DNA of 64,000 nucleotides. Source: Eublepharis macularius (lineage: Eukaryota; Chordata; Lepidosauria; Squamata; Eublepharidae). Shown here piece after piece: positions 9,201 through 17,422 of the stretch (position 1 is its first letter; every line of letters begins with the position of its first letter). The stretch lies in NCBI RefSeq assembly GCF_028583425.1, contig NC_072801.1, forward strand, positions 24,014,001 through 24,078,000, read 5' to 3'. The translations under genes and the position numbers were made by a program. Under the pieces are notes generated by a model that saw only the letters and a list, made by a program, of their open reading frames with translations, searched no databases and was not told where the DNA came from.

Positions 9201-11379
9201 CCCCCCCCTCCCTCAAGAAGCCTGGCTCATTGTCTCACCTGGTCACCAACCCTGTGGGCGATGACCCCTGCTCCTTCCTCCATCTCAGTTTGATTGATGG
9301 GACGGATCCGGAGAGCCACCTACAGACAGAAACAAGAGGTTGGACATTCTGCAGTGATATACAAAGTTCTGCAGGGTTACAAAAGGCCAGCTAAATGAGC
9401 ATCCTTCTACCACAGGAACATGCATGCAAGATGCTTAAAAAGTTTAAATAAACTTTACATGCGCGTGATAGGGTTCTTTGGGTAGCAGCCTTGCCCTCAC
9501 CCTGTATGTCAAGACTTCAGGTGAAGGCTTGATTTAGTACAATAATTAATAATCTAATAAATAGTTATACAATTGGAGGGGGGGGGACACAAGGCAATAT
9601 CTGAAAAGCAATCTCCATTCAAATAAGTGAGTTGGCTTGGTTTCTGAGCAGCATTCAGACTGAATTGTGAGGCAATGCATATCAGGCATTGCCCCAGTAA
9701 TCACATGCCTGTAGTTTCTATAGGGAACGCTCTTCCACACAATAAGTCTCCTTGAATAATAATTTAATGAGGCTTTGCAGAAACAGCTCCAAAGTTTAGA
9801 GTTATTTTCAGGTTTTCCAATTCTCTGTGCAACAGAATTCCAACAGAGTGACTCAGATGATGGGGCGGGGGGGAGGACATGGCAAGTAATACTCCCGGTG
9901 ATGCAAAAAGGACATTGTCAAATATTCTCTTAAGTCTGAACAAGCTTTTGACAATGTTTGCCCAAGTGCGGCAAACAAAGGAGCATGATGCCTTCCTGTT
10001 TGCTTTTGCATCCAGAGCAAATCTATTACTCTTCTTTCGGTGTTGTCTCTGCTGCTGACCTCCAGTCCTACTGCTATCAGCTGGATCCGTGCCCTTGCTG
10101 TCTCTGGCACCTGGCTCTTGGTGCCAACTATCTGTCTTCTGTCTGCCTCCCTTGTTCAAAATTAAACAAAAGTAGGAAGGGAGAAATGGCAAGGGGAAGA
10201 CCCACATGTAGATCTTCCTCTGTGGGGGAGATCTGAGTTCAAATCCTCACTTCCACAAAACCTGGGGGTGGGAGTGATGTCAGGCTAGTCATACTCTCTC
10301 AGCCTACCTCATAGTTTTCCTAGGGGAATAAAATGGGGACCAGGAGAAGCACTGAAGCATATGGAGTTGTCTTGGGCCACTTACACATGCATGACCACTC
10401 CTTCTCCCTAACCTACCTCACAGGGTGGATATAAGGATAAAATGGGGGACTGGGAGACTCATGTACACCACCAAGAATTCTTTGGAGGGTAACTAGGCAA
10501 AAACCCCTGCACTAAATAAACTGAATTCTCCAGTACATGATGAGAACCAATATGGTGCAATGGTTAGTGTCAGTTGAGGAGACCTGGTTGGTTTACTCCA
10601 CCATGGAAGCTTGCTGGGTGACCTCGGAACAGTTGCTACAATTGCAAACCAGACTACGGTTGGGAAATTTCGGGAGATTTGGGGGTGGAAAAGGGTGAGG
10701 GTGAGGTCTGGGTAGGAAAGGGAACTCAGTGAGCTATAGTACCCTACAGCCCCCCCTCCCCCATCCCTCCCTGTTTTCTCCACACCTGGAGGTTCATAAC
10801 CTTAAGTCACACACTCTCAGTCTCCTTTACCTCGCAAGGTGGTCGTGAGGATAAAATGAAAACCCATATAAACTGAAACAAACAAACAAACAAATTTGGG
10901 GAGAAAAGTAGGTTATAAAGAAACAATTTTCTTTTTGCCTACTTGATAAAAAAAAACTCTTTGAGGTGCTTGGATTTTTCTACTGGGATGGGATGTGTGT
11001 GTGTTAGGTGTGTGTTGGGGAAGGGGGGACTGGAGGAAATGTATGCCAATGGAAGGATTACCCCGACACGCAGCACTGCTCCCTCTAGCCAATTCAGACC
11101 AGCCCAATCTACTTTAGAGTAAAGGGAAGGAGGAAGGACCCGCAGAGCGATAGCCGATCCAGGACCTCCCCCTCCCGTTATCGCCCTCATTGCAAACCTG
11201 GCTGGGGCTACCCCGGGATCCTGGGGCAGGCATGGACCCCCCAGACTCACCACCAGCTGCTGCTCGGCTCTCAGCTCCTTCAGGGTGGCAGAGGTGGGGG
11301 GGCCCGTGGCGGTCCCAGATCCCCCCGCCGCTCTCCTTTGACCCGGGCTGGGTGAGGCCCTTGTGGAAGGGGACCCCAT
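93..11379 (-). CDS. KIF19: KIF19-type kinesin-8, N-terminus and first part of motor domain (gene continues past left edge)
   Basis: Plus-end-directed, microtubule-depolymerising kinesin of the kinesin-8 family; KIF19 is known to limit ciliary length. Six coding exons join in phase: 11251-11379, 9239-9319, 5485-5595, 2057-2144, 1251-1387 and 93-218, giving 224 residues. Seen: the first motor strand VALRIRPINQ, then MVVLMDPTEDPDD, SREKTFIFDMVFD, the P-loop GPTGAGKTYT split across exons 4 and 5, and IYNEVIRDLLNPS. These match KIF19 much better than KIF18 as I know those families. The P-loop has Ala where human KIF19 has Cys. The N-terminal 40 or so residues are Gly/Ser/Pro/Ala rich and unlike human. 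I chose the ATG at 11379 because it is the nearest to the motor; the frame stays open upstream to ATGs at 11496 and 11583. Switch I, switch II and the tail lie outside the window. A KIF19 paralogue rather than the strict orthologue is possible. Confidence 0.88.
345..524 (-). repeat. Short hAT-like TIR element (GGGTTGCCA family)
   Basis: Ends resemble GGGTTG and TTGGCAAC. The interior carries the family words for 'nnCTCCAGGAATTACNACTGATCTCCAG' and 'GGAGATCCCT', as in the better preserved copies at 3207, 41330, 46759 and 53795. Diverged; no target duplication is clear. Confidence 0.55.
540..1105. other. KIF19 intron sequence, nothing recognised
   Basis: Between the diverged TIR element and the partial SINE. 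Short overlapping open frames on the minus strand have no recognisable family and no splice support. Confidence 0.5.
1110..1215 (+). repeat. 3' part of tRNA-derived SINE
   Basis: Shows the internal SINE sequence CTACTTCATAGGATTGTTGTGAG followed by GATAAA and GGGGAAGAGAG. The 5' tRNA part is missing. Confidence 0.6.
1251..1387 (-). CDS. KIF19: KIF19-type coding exon 5 (P-loop GAGKTYT)
   Basis: 137 nt. Completes the ATP-binding P-loop as GAGKTYTMLG, followed by SEPGIYIRTLHDLFRAI and VYSVCMSYLE. Acceptor TGTCCAG, donor GTAGGA. Leaves in phase 0. Confidence 0.93.
1431..1575 (+). repeat. tRNA-derived SINE, shortened
   Basis: Head GCCAATGCGG, A-box region TAATGGTTAGTGTGTCAGAC, degraded B box (CATTTAAATCTC), and a short tail with AAATAAAATAAG. 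The middle of the element is deleted. Confidence 0.75.
1698..1924 (+). repeat. tRNA-derived SINE, near full length
   Basis: A-box region TAGTTAGAGGCTTGGACTAG, GGGAGACCCAGG, B box GGTCTGAATCTCC, then CCTCATAGGGTTGTTGTAA, and tail GGTTATAGGAACTTAAATTAAT. About 227 bp, in the KIF19 intron, opposite strand to the gene. Confidence 0.85.
2057..2144 (-). CDS. KIF19: KIF19-type coding exon 4 (start of P-loop)
   Basis: 88 nt, enters in phase 0 and leaves in phase 1 inside the P-loop Gly. Encodes EEVYACTTKNLIEG then VISGYNATVFAYGPT. Acceptor TTTTAG, donor GTAAAA. Confidence 0.93.
2207..2266 (+). repeat. Short tandem duplication (about 29 bp, two copies)
   Basis: AAAAAATAATAAGCTACTAG followed by TCAAA occurs twice in a row, virtually identical, so the duplication is recent. 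Confidence 0.8.
2280..2940. other. KIF19 intron sequence, nothing recognised
   Basis: AT-rich to neutral intron sequence. Open frames here (for example 2500-2784) are single, unsupported and without recognisable domains. Confidence 0.5.
3150..4160. repeat. Complex repeat block with five palindromic TGACATCACT...AGTGACATC units
   Basis: Five related palindromes, near 3161, 3608, 3731, 3969 and 4110, have the form ATGACATCACTTCC then (G/A)AGTGACATC. Each is followed by GTGCTG or GCAC-type sequence and, in two cases, by CACCAGGAGGGTA then a GGCAACC end. Poly-G and poly-C runs interrupt the block. It seems to be several overlapping copies of one repeat family, with the GGGTTGCCA element at 3207-3430 inserted within it. 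Confidence 0.6.
3207..3430 (+). repeat. hAT-like TIR element (GGGTTGCCA family), near complete
   Basis: Starts AGGATTGCCAGCTCC and ends GGAGGCTGGCAACCCTA. Interior words GGGAAATTCCTGGAGATTTG and CCATTTTCTCCAGTGAACTG match the copies at 41330 and 53795. Flanks GTCCTGAC and GTCCCGAG are compatible with an eroded 8-bp target duplication. Confidence 0.78.
4264..4410 (+). repeat. Reptilian interspersed repeat (CCCTGGCATCTCCAG family)
   Basis: Contains CCCTGGCATCTCCAGCCAAA, AGGATCAGGTAGGTGATG, CCACTGCCAGTCAGAGTTGA and the tail GGGTCTCAGTAGAAG. I recognise this as a widespread squamate repeat but cannot name the family with certainty. Confidence 0.55.
4411..5484. other. KIF19 intron sequence, nothing firm recognised
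   Basis: Poly-C run near 4510 and ordinary intron sequence. 5090-5230 is GC-richer and may be an old repeat. No gene-like exon was found. Confidence 0.45.
5485..5595 (-). CDS. KIF19: KIF19-type coding exon 3
   Basis: 37 codons, phase 0 at both ends, acceptor GTGACAG and donor GTGAGG. Encodes MVVLMDPTEDPDDILRA and SREKTFIFDMVFD, nearly identical to the same block of mammalian KIF19. Confidence 0.93.
5485..5595 (-). other. Splice-site pair deciding KIF19 exon 3
   Basis: On the minus strand the exon is bounded by GTGACAG and GTGAGG. It is the longest perfectly open block between 4.4 and 9.2 kb that matches the kinesin, and fixes phase 0 for both neighbours. Confidence 0.8.
5980..6115 (-). repeat. 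L2-clade LINE fragment (3' part)
   Basis: ATTCAGTTTTGCATAATTTG then TGGAATACCAGGAGA closely parallels 22510-22545 of the RT-bearing LINE in EIF3B intron 11, so this is a fragment of the same family. Confidence 0.6.
6638..6868 (-). repeat. tRNA-derived SINE, near full length
   Basis: Reverse orientation: tail side TTTATTTATTTCGTTTATAT, middle CATCTCTGCAAGGTAGGTTA, B box as GAATTTGAACC, A box as GTCTAGCCACTATACCATG. Confidence 0.85.
6900..7915. other. KIF19 intron sequence, nothing recognised
   Basis: No exon, RNA gene or identifiable repeat seen. Open frames 6901-7176 and 7556-7846 have no family features. Confidence 0.5.
7926..8156 (+). repeat. tRNA-derived SINE, full length
   Basis: Head GCCAGCGCAGTGAAG, A box TAGTTAGAGCATTGAACTAG, B box GGTTCAAATCCTGCC, middle CTCAAAGGGCTGTTGTGAAG, tail GAATGAAGTAAATAAA. 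Confidence 0.88.
8275..8330 (+). repeat. 3' fragment of GGGTTGCCA-family element
   Basis: AGTTGTAATTCTGGGAGATC, then CACCACCTAAAGGGTGGCAA and CCCTA, the right end of the same hAT-like family as at 41330. Confidence 0.65.
8331..9137 (+). repeat. tRNA-derived SINE split by a Helitron
   Basis: SINE body 8331-8511 (GGATCTCGGAGACCCAGG, B box GGTTCAAATCCCC, tail ATACAAAATAAAA) resumes at 9121 as TAGATAAATAAATGAA. The 609 bp between start with TCTATATATATAAA and end in CTAG, and sit exactly between A and T, as expected for a Helitron insertion in the SINE tail. Confidence 0.8.
8512..9120 (+). mobile_element. Non-autonomous Helitron
   Basis: 5' end TCTATATATATAAAG and 3' end GGTATCAAGCTAG, inserted between A (8511) and T (9121). 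These are Helitron hallmarks: 5'-TC, CTRR-3', AT target, no target duplication. A weak hairpin with GCGAAGC in its loop region precedes the end. Inside, GGTCATTTGCATATG occurs twice (8791 and 8876). No Rep/helicase coding is present. Confidence 0.82.
9239..9319 (-). CDS. KIF19: KIF19-type coding exon 2
   Basis: 27 codons, phase 0 at both ends, acceptor CTGTAG and donor GTGAGA. Encodes VALRIRPINQ and EEGAGVIAHRVGDQ, the first beta strand of the kinesin motor. Confidence 0.9.
9320..10196. other. KIF19 intron 1 sequence, nothing recognised
   Basis: No exon or well-defined repeat. The 147-residue minus frame at 9764-10207 is not supported by splice sites or recognisable motifs. Confidence 0.5.
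10200..10480 (+). repeat. Two degraded tRNA-SINE copies in tandem
   Basis: First copy: GAGTTCAAATCCTCACTTCC and CTCATAGTTTTCC then AATAAAATGGGG. Second: CCTAACCTACCTCACAGGG then GATAAAATGGGG. Both lack a recognisable A box. Confidence 0.6.
10543..10930 (+). repeat. tRNA-SINE interrupted by a GGGTTGCCA-family fragment
   Basis: SINE head AACCAATATGGTGCAATGGTT then CCATGGAAGCTTGCTGGGTG up to about 10640; the middle resumes at about 10800 (CACACTCTCAGTC, CTCGCAAGGTGGTCGTGAG, GATAAAATG). The insert 10645-10800 shows GGTTGGGAAATTTC, GGAGATTTGGGGGTG and CACACCTGGAGG, typical of the hAT-like family. Confidence 0.65.
11251..11379 (-). CDS. KIF19: KIF19-type coding exon 1
   Basis: 43 codons from ATG to QQLV, donor GTGAGT. 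Low-complexity MGSPSTRASP start, then LKELRAEQQLV leading into the motor. Phase 0 exit. The start codon is the least certain part, because the frame is open further upstream. Confidence 0.75.
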
Positions 11380-11510
11380 GGAGGCAGCAGCCGCAGAAGT
11401 TGCAAGACAGCTGTTGCTCGGCAGAGCAAAGAAGAAAGCAACCCAGAGTGGCCCAACCCTGCCTATCCCCCCCGGAGCAGCGGCAGGCGATGACATCAGG
11501 CCCCGAGAAA

Positions 11511-11532
11511 GCTCTCTCTCTCTCTCTCTCTC
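11511..11532. repeat. (CT)n microsatellite upstream of the KIF19-type gene
   Basis: Uninterrupted CT (GA on the gene strand) about 130 bp upstream of the chosen start codon. It is probably in the 5' leader or promoter; a regulatory role is only possible. Confidence 0.85.
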
Positions 11533-11599
11533 TGGCCTGCACTTCCAAAACAACCCCAAATCCGCACACTGATGGAATTGCACACCCCTGGCTTGGACG

Positions 11600-13760
11600 T
11601 TTCTCTAGGTAGGAGTCCTTGCTTGTGGAGGAAAGCTTCACAGGTTGGATTTCTGCCTTCTCTGCAGCTGGTCAAGGCAGGGAGGGGGGAAAGGACAGAG
11701 CAGCAGGTGTGAATTTTTTAAAGACCAGACTGGTTGGGGATGATCAGCGGAGAACAGGTTGCTCTTTGCACGTGCTCAGAGGAAAGCATTGCCTAGATTT
11801 CTGAAAATGTGCAAAGGGAGTTATGCTTTGTGCACCCACCGCCATAGTTCACAGACAGGAGTGGGCGGCCGGGGGGAGGGGGAATAGCATAGTAAGGGAG
11901 GACAGCAAAACCCTGGCTGGATCTGAGGTGGGAGAAAGCAAAACCAAGGAAGGAGTCTCTGAGTATGTACAAAGTACAGGAAAAAAGGAAAAGATGGCTC
12001 TTCACAGATTGCCATGGATCCTCAGTTTTTTTTAAAAACACAATACCCTCAAATGCAACAGGAAATCACAGTCGATGGACTGAGCCATACAAAACATGGA
12101 TCCAGAACTTCGTGGTGCCACAACAGTTCAAAACCATGAATCCAAATAAAACCAAACCACCATGATTCTGTATCTGATATCATGGTCACTAGGAAGTGCC
12201 ATAAAAATCACTGATCCACCTGCTTTGCACATTGCCATGACGCAAAAACGTAGATCTTCAAGGATCCTCAGGATTTTTACATAAGTTTACACTTGCATTT
12301 GGGGGCATTCTTTTTTTTAAAAAACAGTATTCATAAGGATGTCTCCCCCCCCTCTTTTCCTCAATCGTTTCAGATCATTGGGGGGGGGGGCTCAGGCCAC
12401 TCCTTGGCCCAGTCTTTGGGGCAGCTTGAGCCCTACAGGAATTTCTGCATGGAATGTTTGAAGCAGATCCCAGTGGCCTGGAAGATTCTGTTGTTCAGTC
12501 ACCATGGCGATGGCAGTTGAAGGATGCCCAGTTATCTGAGTCAGTCTCTGACAGTGGAGGAGGTAAGGACCTCTGGCTCAAGCTCTCCCAAAGACTGGGC
12601 CTGGGGGTGGAGGGCTGAGTGAGTCCTCCCATCTGCAGGTATGATCTGGAGGATAAATAGAGGCAGAGAAGATGGAGTAGGGTGGAAAGGATGGATTTAA
12701 AAGCAGGGGCATCAGAAATATGGCCTGAGGGGCGACCAGCAGCCTCCTTTTCATTTGGCTTTCCCCACTCCCGCTGCCCAGACCTCCCAGCCTCAGAGTC
12801 TCTCTACACAAGACTTACGACACATGCTGTTTAAGTGTCAGGAAACACAATGTTAGTCAGGAAGTGCAGTTCCTGACTAACTTGGAATAACACTAGGTTG
12901 CTGGCTTCTTTCAGAGGTTGACACTGCTTCACGGATGTTACACTTTATATACTCAAACACAAACACAGCACGACTTTCCCTCCTCTCCAGACTTAAGGGT
13001 GTTCCACTGAGACAAACCCTTGCTAGATACTGGGCAGGCGTTATAGTTATGAGCATACCCTGTTCCTGGCACTGAAGGGGAGACTCCTCTCTACCCACTT
13101 CCTTGGCCCCCTATAGTCCCCAGATCTCTTGAGTCTAAGCAGGAGTTAGTGCTGGTTTTCCCCACTTTAGTCCTAGGAGTAAAAGTGTTTCACAAACATT
13201 ATTTCCTCTCACAGAGGATTCTCTGGCTGACCCTCTCTGGTCCAAAGCCAGGCTCCCACTCCCTTTCACTCTCTTGTTCACTCTCCAGCTCCAACTGACG
13301 GCTTCCCCAACATTCCATCCCCAACTGCCATTTCAGGCTAGCCCCATGGTGGGGGTGGGGGGGAACATATCAATCATTCTCTTACTGTCTGGAAATCTCA
13401 GCATCTGAAGCTGAGTCCGTCACACCTGCGTTATACCCTACTCTTCTCCCTAAGGGAAACCCAGATGGCACACTAGACCCAATTTCTCTTAAGCTCCATT
13501 TTCATTAGACGGTAACAGTGTGCTTAAAAAGAGAATGATATGGCTTTGCCTGAACATTGTGATAAGAACTCAGCAGGAAATCATAGGAGCACCTTCTTGT
13601 CAGAAAAACAGAGAAATAGCCTTTTTGAAGTGGGAATGAAAGGCATGCCTCACTGTCGAAGACAGAACTTTTCTTTATTTACCGGGAGGTGTGAATTCTC
13701 TTCTCCCATCTGACAGGGAGGGAAAGTAAACAGGACTTTGGAAAAACACCCTGATAACAC
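11600..13760. other. Intergenic spacer between KIF19-type gene and EIF3B, left part
   Basis: No gene recognised. 11990-12270 has loosely inverted words (GATTGCCATGGATCCTCAG against ATCTTCAAGGATCCTCAGG), suggesting an old DNA element. Homopolymer runs (for example near 12380 and 13360) are frequent. Confidence 0.45.
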
Positions 13761-13765
13761 AACTA

Positions 13766-13992
13766 TTTTGTCATGTCTAACCAGGTCCTTCTGGTGTTGT
13801 TCTTGTCGCCCACAGCCACCAAGGCCCAATGAGAGTTCCCAGAGGGAGCAGGAGGAAAGTTGAGAGTCAGGTAATGGGCCTATCTTCAGTGCATATGTCT
13901 CATTCTGTCAGTCCTGGAAGGCACTTTTGGCTCTCCACAACCCATTTACAAGCATTCCTCCCCACTTCATCCAACTGAAAGCAGGACAGCAA
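13766..13992 (+). repeat. Exon-like tandem unit, copy A
   Basis: Aligns with copy B: TTGTCATGTC, CCAGG(T/C)CCTTCT, a polypyrimidine-CCCACAG acceptor at about 13815, a CAG|GTAA donor near 13871, then CATTCTG(T/C)CAGTCC(T/C)GGAAGGCA. The presumed exon in this copy contains in-frame stops, so it is not coding as it stands. Confidence 0.6.
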
Positions 13993-14099
13993 ACAGCCAT
14001 TTGTGGATTTAACAGACCAGTACAAATTCATGCACCCTGCAGGTTCACTGCCCACTGTAAAAAATGCTTACTACAACCTCAGTGTAGCCTGACAGCTCC

Positions 14100-14190
14100 C
14101 AACCTGGATCAATGCCGTGGTCACGTTGACACTTGACTAGTGCAATGCACTATAGGTCTCCCTCTTGAAGTTAATTTTGTGAAACACACA
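14100..14190 (+). repeat. LINE reverse-transcriptase fragment (CR1/L2 type)
   Basis: One frame reads AVVTLTLD, a stop, then CNAL, resembling the conserved LVTSRLDYCNALYLG block of CR1/L2-type RTs. It is short and degraded. Confidence 0.45.
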
Positions 14191-14204
14191 CAGAAAACAT
14201 AAGT

Positions 14205-14482
14205 ACTTTGTCATGTCCGTCCAGGCCCTTCTTGTGTTCTTCTTGTCACCCACAGCCTACCAGGAGTTGATACTGGCTGTAATTAAGAGGGACAAAAGTT
14301 CTGAGGTGGCCTTGGAGGCCAGCCTAGATTCAGGTAAAGGACCTGTCCTCAGGGCATGTGTCTCATTCTGCCAGTCCCGGAAGGCATTTGTGGCTCTCTA
14401 AAACCCATTTTCATGCATCTTCCCCCACTTCTCATCCCACTCTGTTCTTCGTGTCACTCAGCCAACCGGGAGGACAGCAATC
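14205..14482 (+). pseudogene. Exon-like tandem unit, copy B (unidentified)
   Basis: A CACCCACAG acceptor near 14261 and a TTCAG|GTAAAG donor near 14334 bound a 74-bp open block reading AYQELILAVIKRDKSSEVAL then EASLDS. A second acceptor-like CACTCAG follows at about 14461. I do not recognise the protein. The unit repeats copy A about 440 bp upstream. It could be exons of a decayed gene or a repeat with chance splice sites. Confidence 0.35.
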
Positions 14483-14699
14483 TTCCATTACTCGATTCAC
14501 CAAGAGGTCAGATTCATGTACATTAGAGATATTTTTGCAGTGCCCAGCAGCTCATCTAGCAAAAGAACTGAAAATCTTCTGCAGGACATTTTCAGAAGGA
14601 TATTAAAAGACAATTGCCCAGATAGTTGTCTCCGTGACCATACAAGCCTTCCTAAAATCCATTCCAGAGAGCCACCTGGGAGGTCTAGGTGACAAGGCT

Positions 14700-16240
14700 C
14701 CCTTCTCAAGGTCTGGCAGTTTCCTGGCCTGCACCATGATCAAAATGGTACTTTACAAGGCATGTTGTGTTGCTAAGAAGTTTGAATATGACACCTGCCC
14801 TGAGAGGAACGTTTGGATGTGCCATGAGGTCTGCATACTTAACGTATTTATCTACTTACATACTAATGTTCTTTGTGATGTGGGACTATTTTTTATGAAG
14901 TTTATTTACATGTATTTTTTTATGGCTTCTTGTAAATGGTCAAGGATTTGTATATACATTTTGATGTATATGTGTTTGTGGATTCCCAATGACTACAGCA
15001 GAAATATCAAAGCACACAACATTCCCCATGGGATGATAGGAGGGCTCGTAGAGGCAATGCCCAGCCATCCAACAGGATTTTCGTTACAAGAAATGACAAC
15101 ATTACCCACAAAGAGTGTCCAGGGTGTCTCTCTTAGCAATACAGAAGGAAAAGAAGGATGCAGGCACCAGCCTAAGCCCCTCCCTGCTCACTCCACTGAC
15201 CACAGACAGTGGAGGAAGTGAGGGGCCAACATCTCAATCTCAGATTTTTGCAGTTATTGGGTTTCTCATTGTAGATATTAAAACTATTGCAGCTGGTATA
15301 ATTTTCTTCCTATATTGATTAATGTAGTTCCTGCTGCACTGATAAGTTGCTTTTGCATTTTGTATAATTATAGATCTGATGTTGTATTAATTATTGGTTC
15401 TTATAGTTATTAAAATTCAATTTCTTAGTGTGTTAATTGTACTTCTTGTTTGAATTATGACTGGTTCATAAATTTGAATGAACTTTGAATGCTTCCTCAC
15501 GTTAGCACATTCTCACCAAATGTAAAGACAGACAAGAAAGTTAAGGGAAACACACTCAACTTGATATATCTCCTTTCCAAGCTACAGGTTTCCTGATATG
15601 GAGAAAAACATTCAGGGCTCAGAACCCTTCTCATTGCTTTCTGGAATGATACATTTCTCTTGAGCACCATACCATGTTGGCTTTTCCTGCTCACATAGAT
15701 CAGCACTGAGATATAAAACAGGTGCAAAGAAAAAACCCTTTCAAAAGGTAGTAGGTTCTGTGTTGTGATATTAGGTATGAGGAATAAAAGTTTACAACAG
15801 TTAGAAAGTCCCGTTCTGTTGGAAGTCCAGACATTGCTCTATGTCATATGCTTCCCTAGCCACAAGACAATCCGAAAGCATTTAGGCTATAGGGTTTACT
15901 GAGGCAATACAGCCAAGCTTTCAAGATGCACAGAGCTGGCACCAAGCATCGGGCAACTCAAAAACCTTGCCCTAACCTCCACTGATATGGGTCTGTTGGT
16001 GATATACAGTATCAGAAGCAGGATAATGTGGCATATAGAGCAGGCACCGAGGCACAGTTCTGTCTTTTCCCAAAGACTTTCTGTTAAATAATGCAGTCAT
16101 GGGAGCTCTCTCTCTTGGATGATTTGCAGGTCAACCACCTTTTAATTCTTTATGGAACGTGTCTTGTGCTCCTCAAAATTACAAAGCCTAAATGCCATCA
16201 AAGGATGTTTTCAATTTACTGCTTTAAGAAAATCTTGCCT
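14700..16240. other. Intergenic spacer, nothing recognised
   Basis: AT-rich spacer; open frames (for example 14634-15221) are single and lack motifs. No RNA gene was seen. Confidence 0.45.
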
Positions 16241-16248
16241 AGCTGCTT

Positions 16249-16332
16249 ACGAGCCCATCTGCTACACAGACTGCAGATCAGGCAAGGAATACGAGCCCAT
16301 CTGCAACACAGACTGCAGATCAGGCAAGGAAT
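16249..16332 (+). repeat. 42-bp tandem duplication
   Basis: ACGAGCCCATCTGC then ACACAGACTGCAGATCAGGC, AAGGAAT occurs twice back to back with one mismatch (T/A). Length 42 bp keeps any frame open. It lies just beyond the EIF3B 3' end. Confidence 0.9.
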
Positions 16333-16614
16333 ACATTTCCATTTGTTCAGTGACAGTCTACAGTGTTTCCTTCCAATACAGTCACAGTATATTGCATTTG
16401 ATGCTGTTGCTTGCACTGCAATACCCTGTAAGCAACTCAAAAGCCCATTGACTGGGTGGTTTGAGAATGTAAAAAAAAAAAAAACCCAACCCATAAATGT
16501 GTCTGTAGGTAAAGATTTTAAGAGGTCCCCCCTCCCCGCCTCACCCCAGATCAATTTCAAAAAAACTTCTACAAAATGGGGAAGAGTTCCAGACAACACA
16601 GTCACAGGCTTCTT

Positions 16615-17318
16615 TTGTTAAGCATATAGGTCCGCTTTATTTCCATGTTCAACTCCTGGAGAGATCCTGTCACAATCTGAATGGAGGAGGATAAAGCCCA
16701 CTGTAGTGCTCTTTCAGCACACTAAAGCACGCGGTGTGGAGGACTGCTTTCTTGTTGATCTTTCCCCATACAAAACTCACACCTGTCTGTGAGCATGGGA
16801 CACAAGATGAGTCCTCAGCAAACAGAAGCATCACAAGTTTACAGCGAGCACACCAAGGTTGCCCTTGGACTGGCAGCAGTTGAAAGTTGCCCCAACAGGG
16901 GAACCACAGCTGGTGCATCAAGCTGCAAATACCGGTGACAGATTTCCAAAAAATTAAACTTAACCTTCCTTCAATAATGGAATAAAAATTTAAAAGCAGC
17001 GCCTTTCAAAAGACCTCACTGTAGGCGGTGAGGGCAAAAAAGGCACTACAGTGTGTCAGAATGAACGAATTCTGTGCATTCACTGTCCAGAGAGAGAATA
17101 TGGATTTTAAAAACATCAAAGATGTAGAAAGACCTTCTGAAAAACAGATGAATCCTTTCTCGTTACAAGATGTGGTGGGCTGCAAAGGAGAGAGAAGGGG
17201 AAGATGATGTGGTGGGACGTCCAAGGAGAAAGAAGATGCTTAAACCCCCAAGCAGTTCAAACTATTCCCCCTCTCACAATTCCCCAGTTGCAAAGTAATG
17301 TTTACCACAGCTGTTGGA
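16615..17318 (-). terminator. EIF3B: EIF3B 3' UTR and poly(A) site
   Basis: On the minus strand an AATAAA lies at 16641-16636. About 20-30 nt further on come CAAAAG and a TGTGACTGTGTTG GU-rich stretch, giving a cleavage site near 16615. The 3' UTR would be about 0.7 kb. No other AATAAA followed by a GU-rich element lies nearer to the stop codon. Confidence 0.65.
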
Positions 17319-17422
17319 CTACTCTGACTCTGCAACAGTGATAATTTCTTCATTGATAAAAAATTCAACCGTCTCCTCCTCCCAGTCTTCCACATTGCTG
17401 TCTAGCTCATCTGTATCCACGC
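17319..17422 (-). CDS. EIF3B: EIF3B coding exon 18 and stop
   Basis: [34 protein letters not shown], then TAG at 17321-17319. Acceptor TTCCAG. The last residues differ from the human PLGNQE end. Confidence 0.96.

Noticed and set aside
14634-15221. 195-residue plus-strand frame with AFLKSIPESHL
   Set aside because: I considered a RhoGAP (TAGAP-like) relic because of the FLKSIP words, but the match is too short and nothing flanking agrees.
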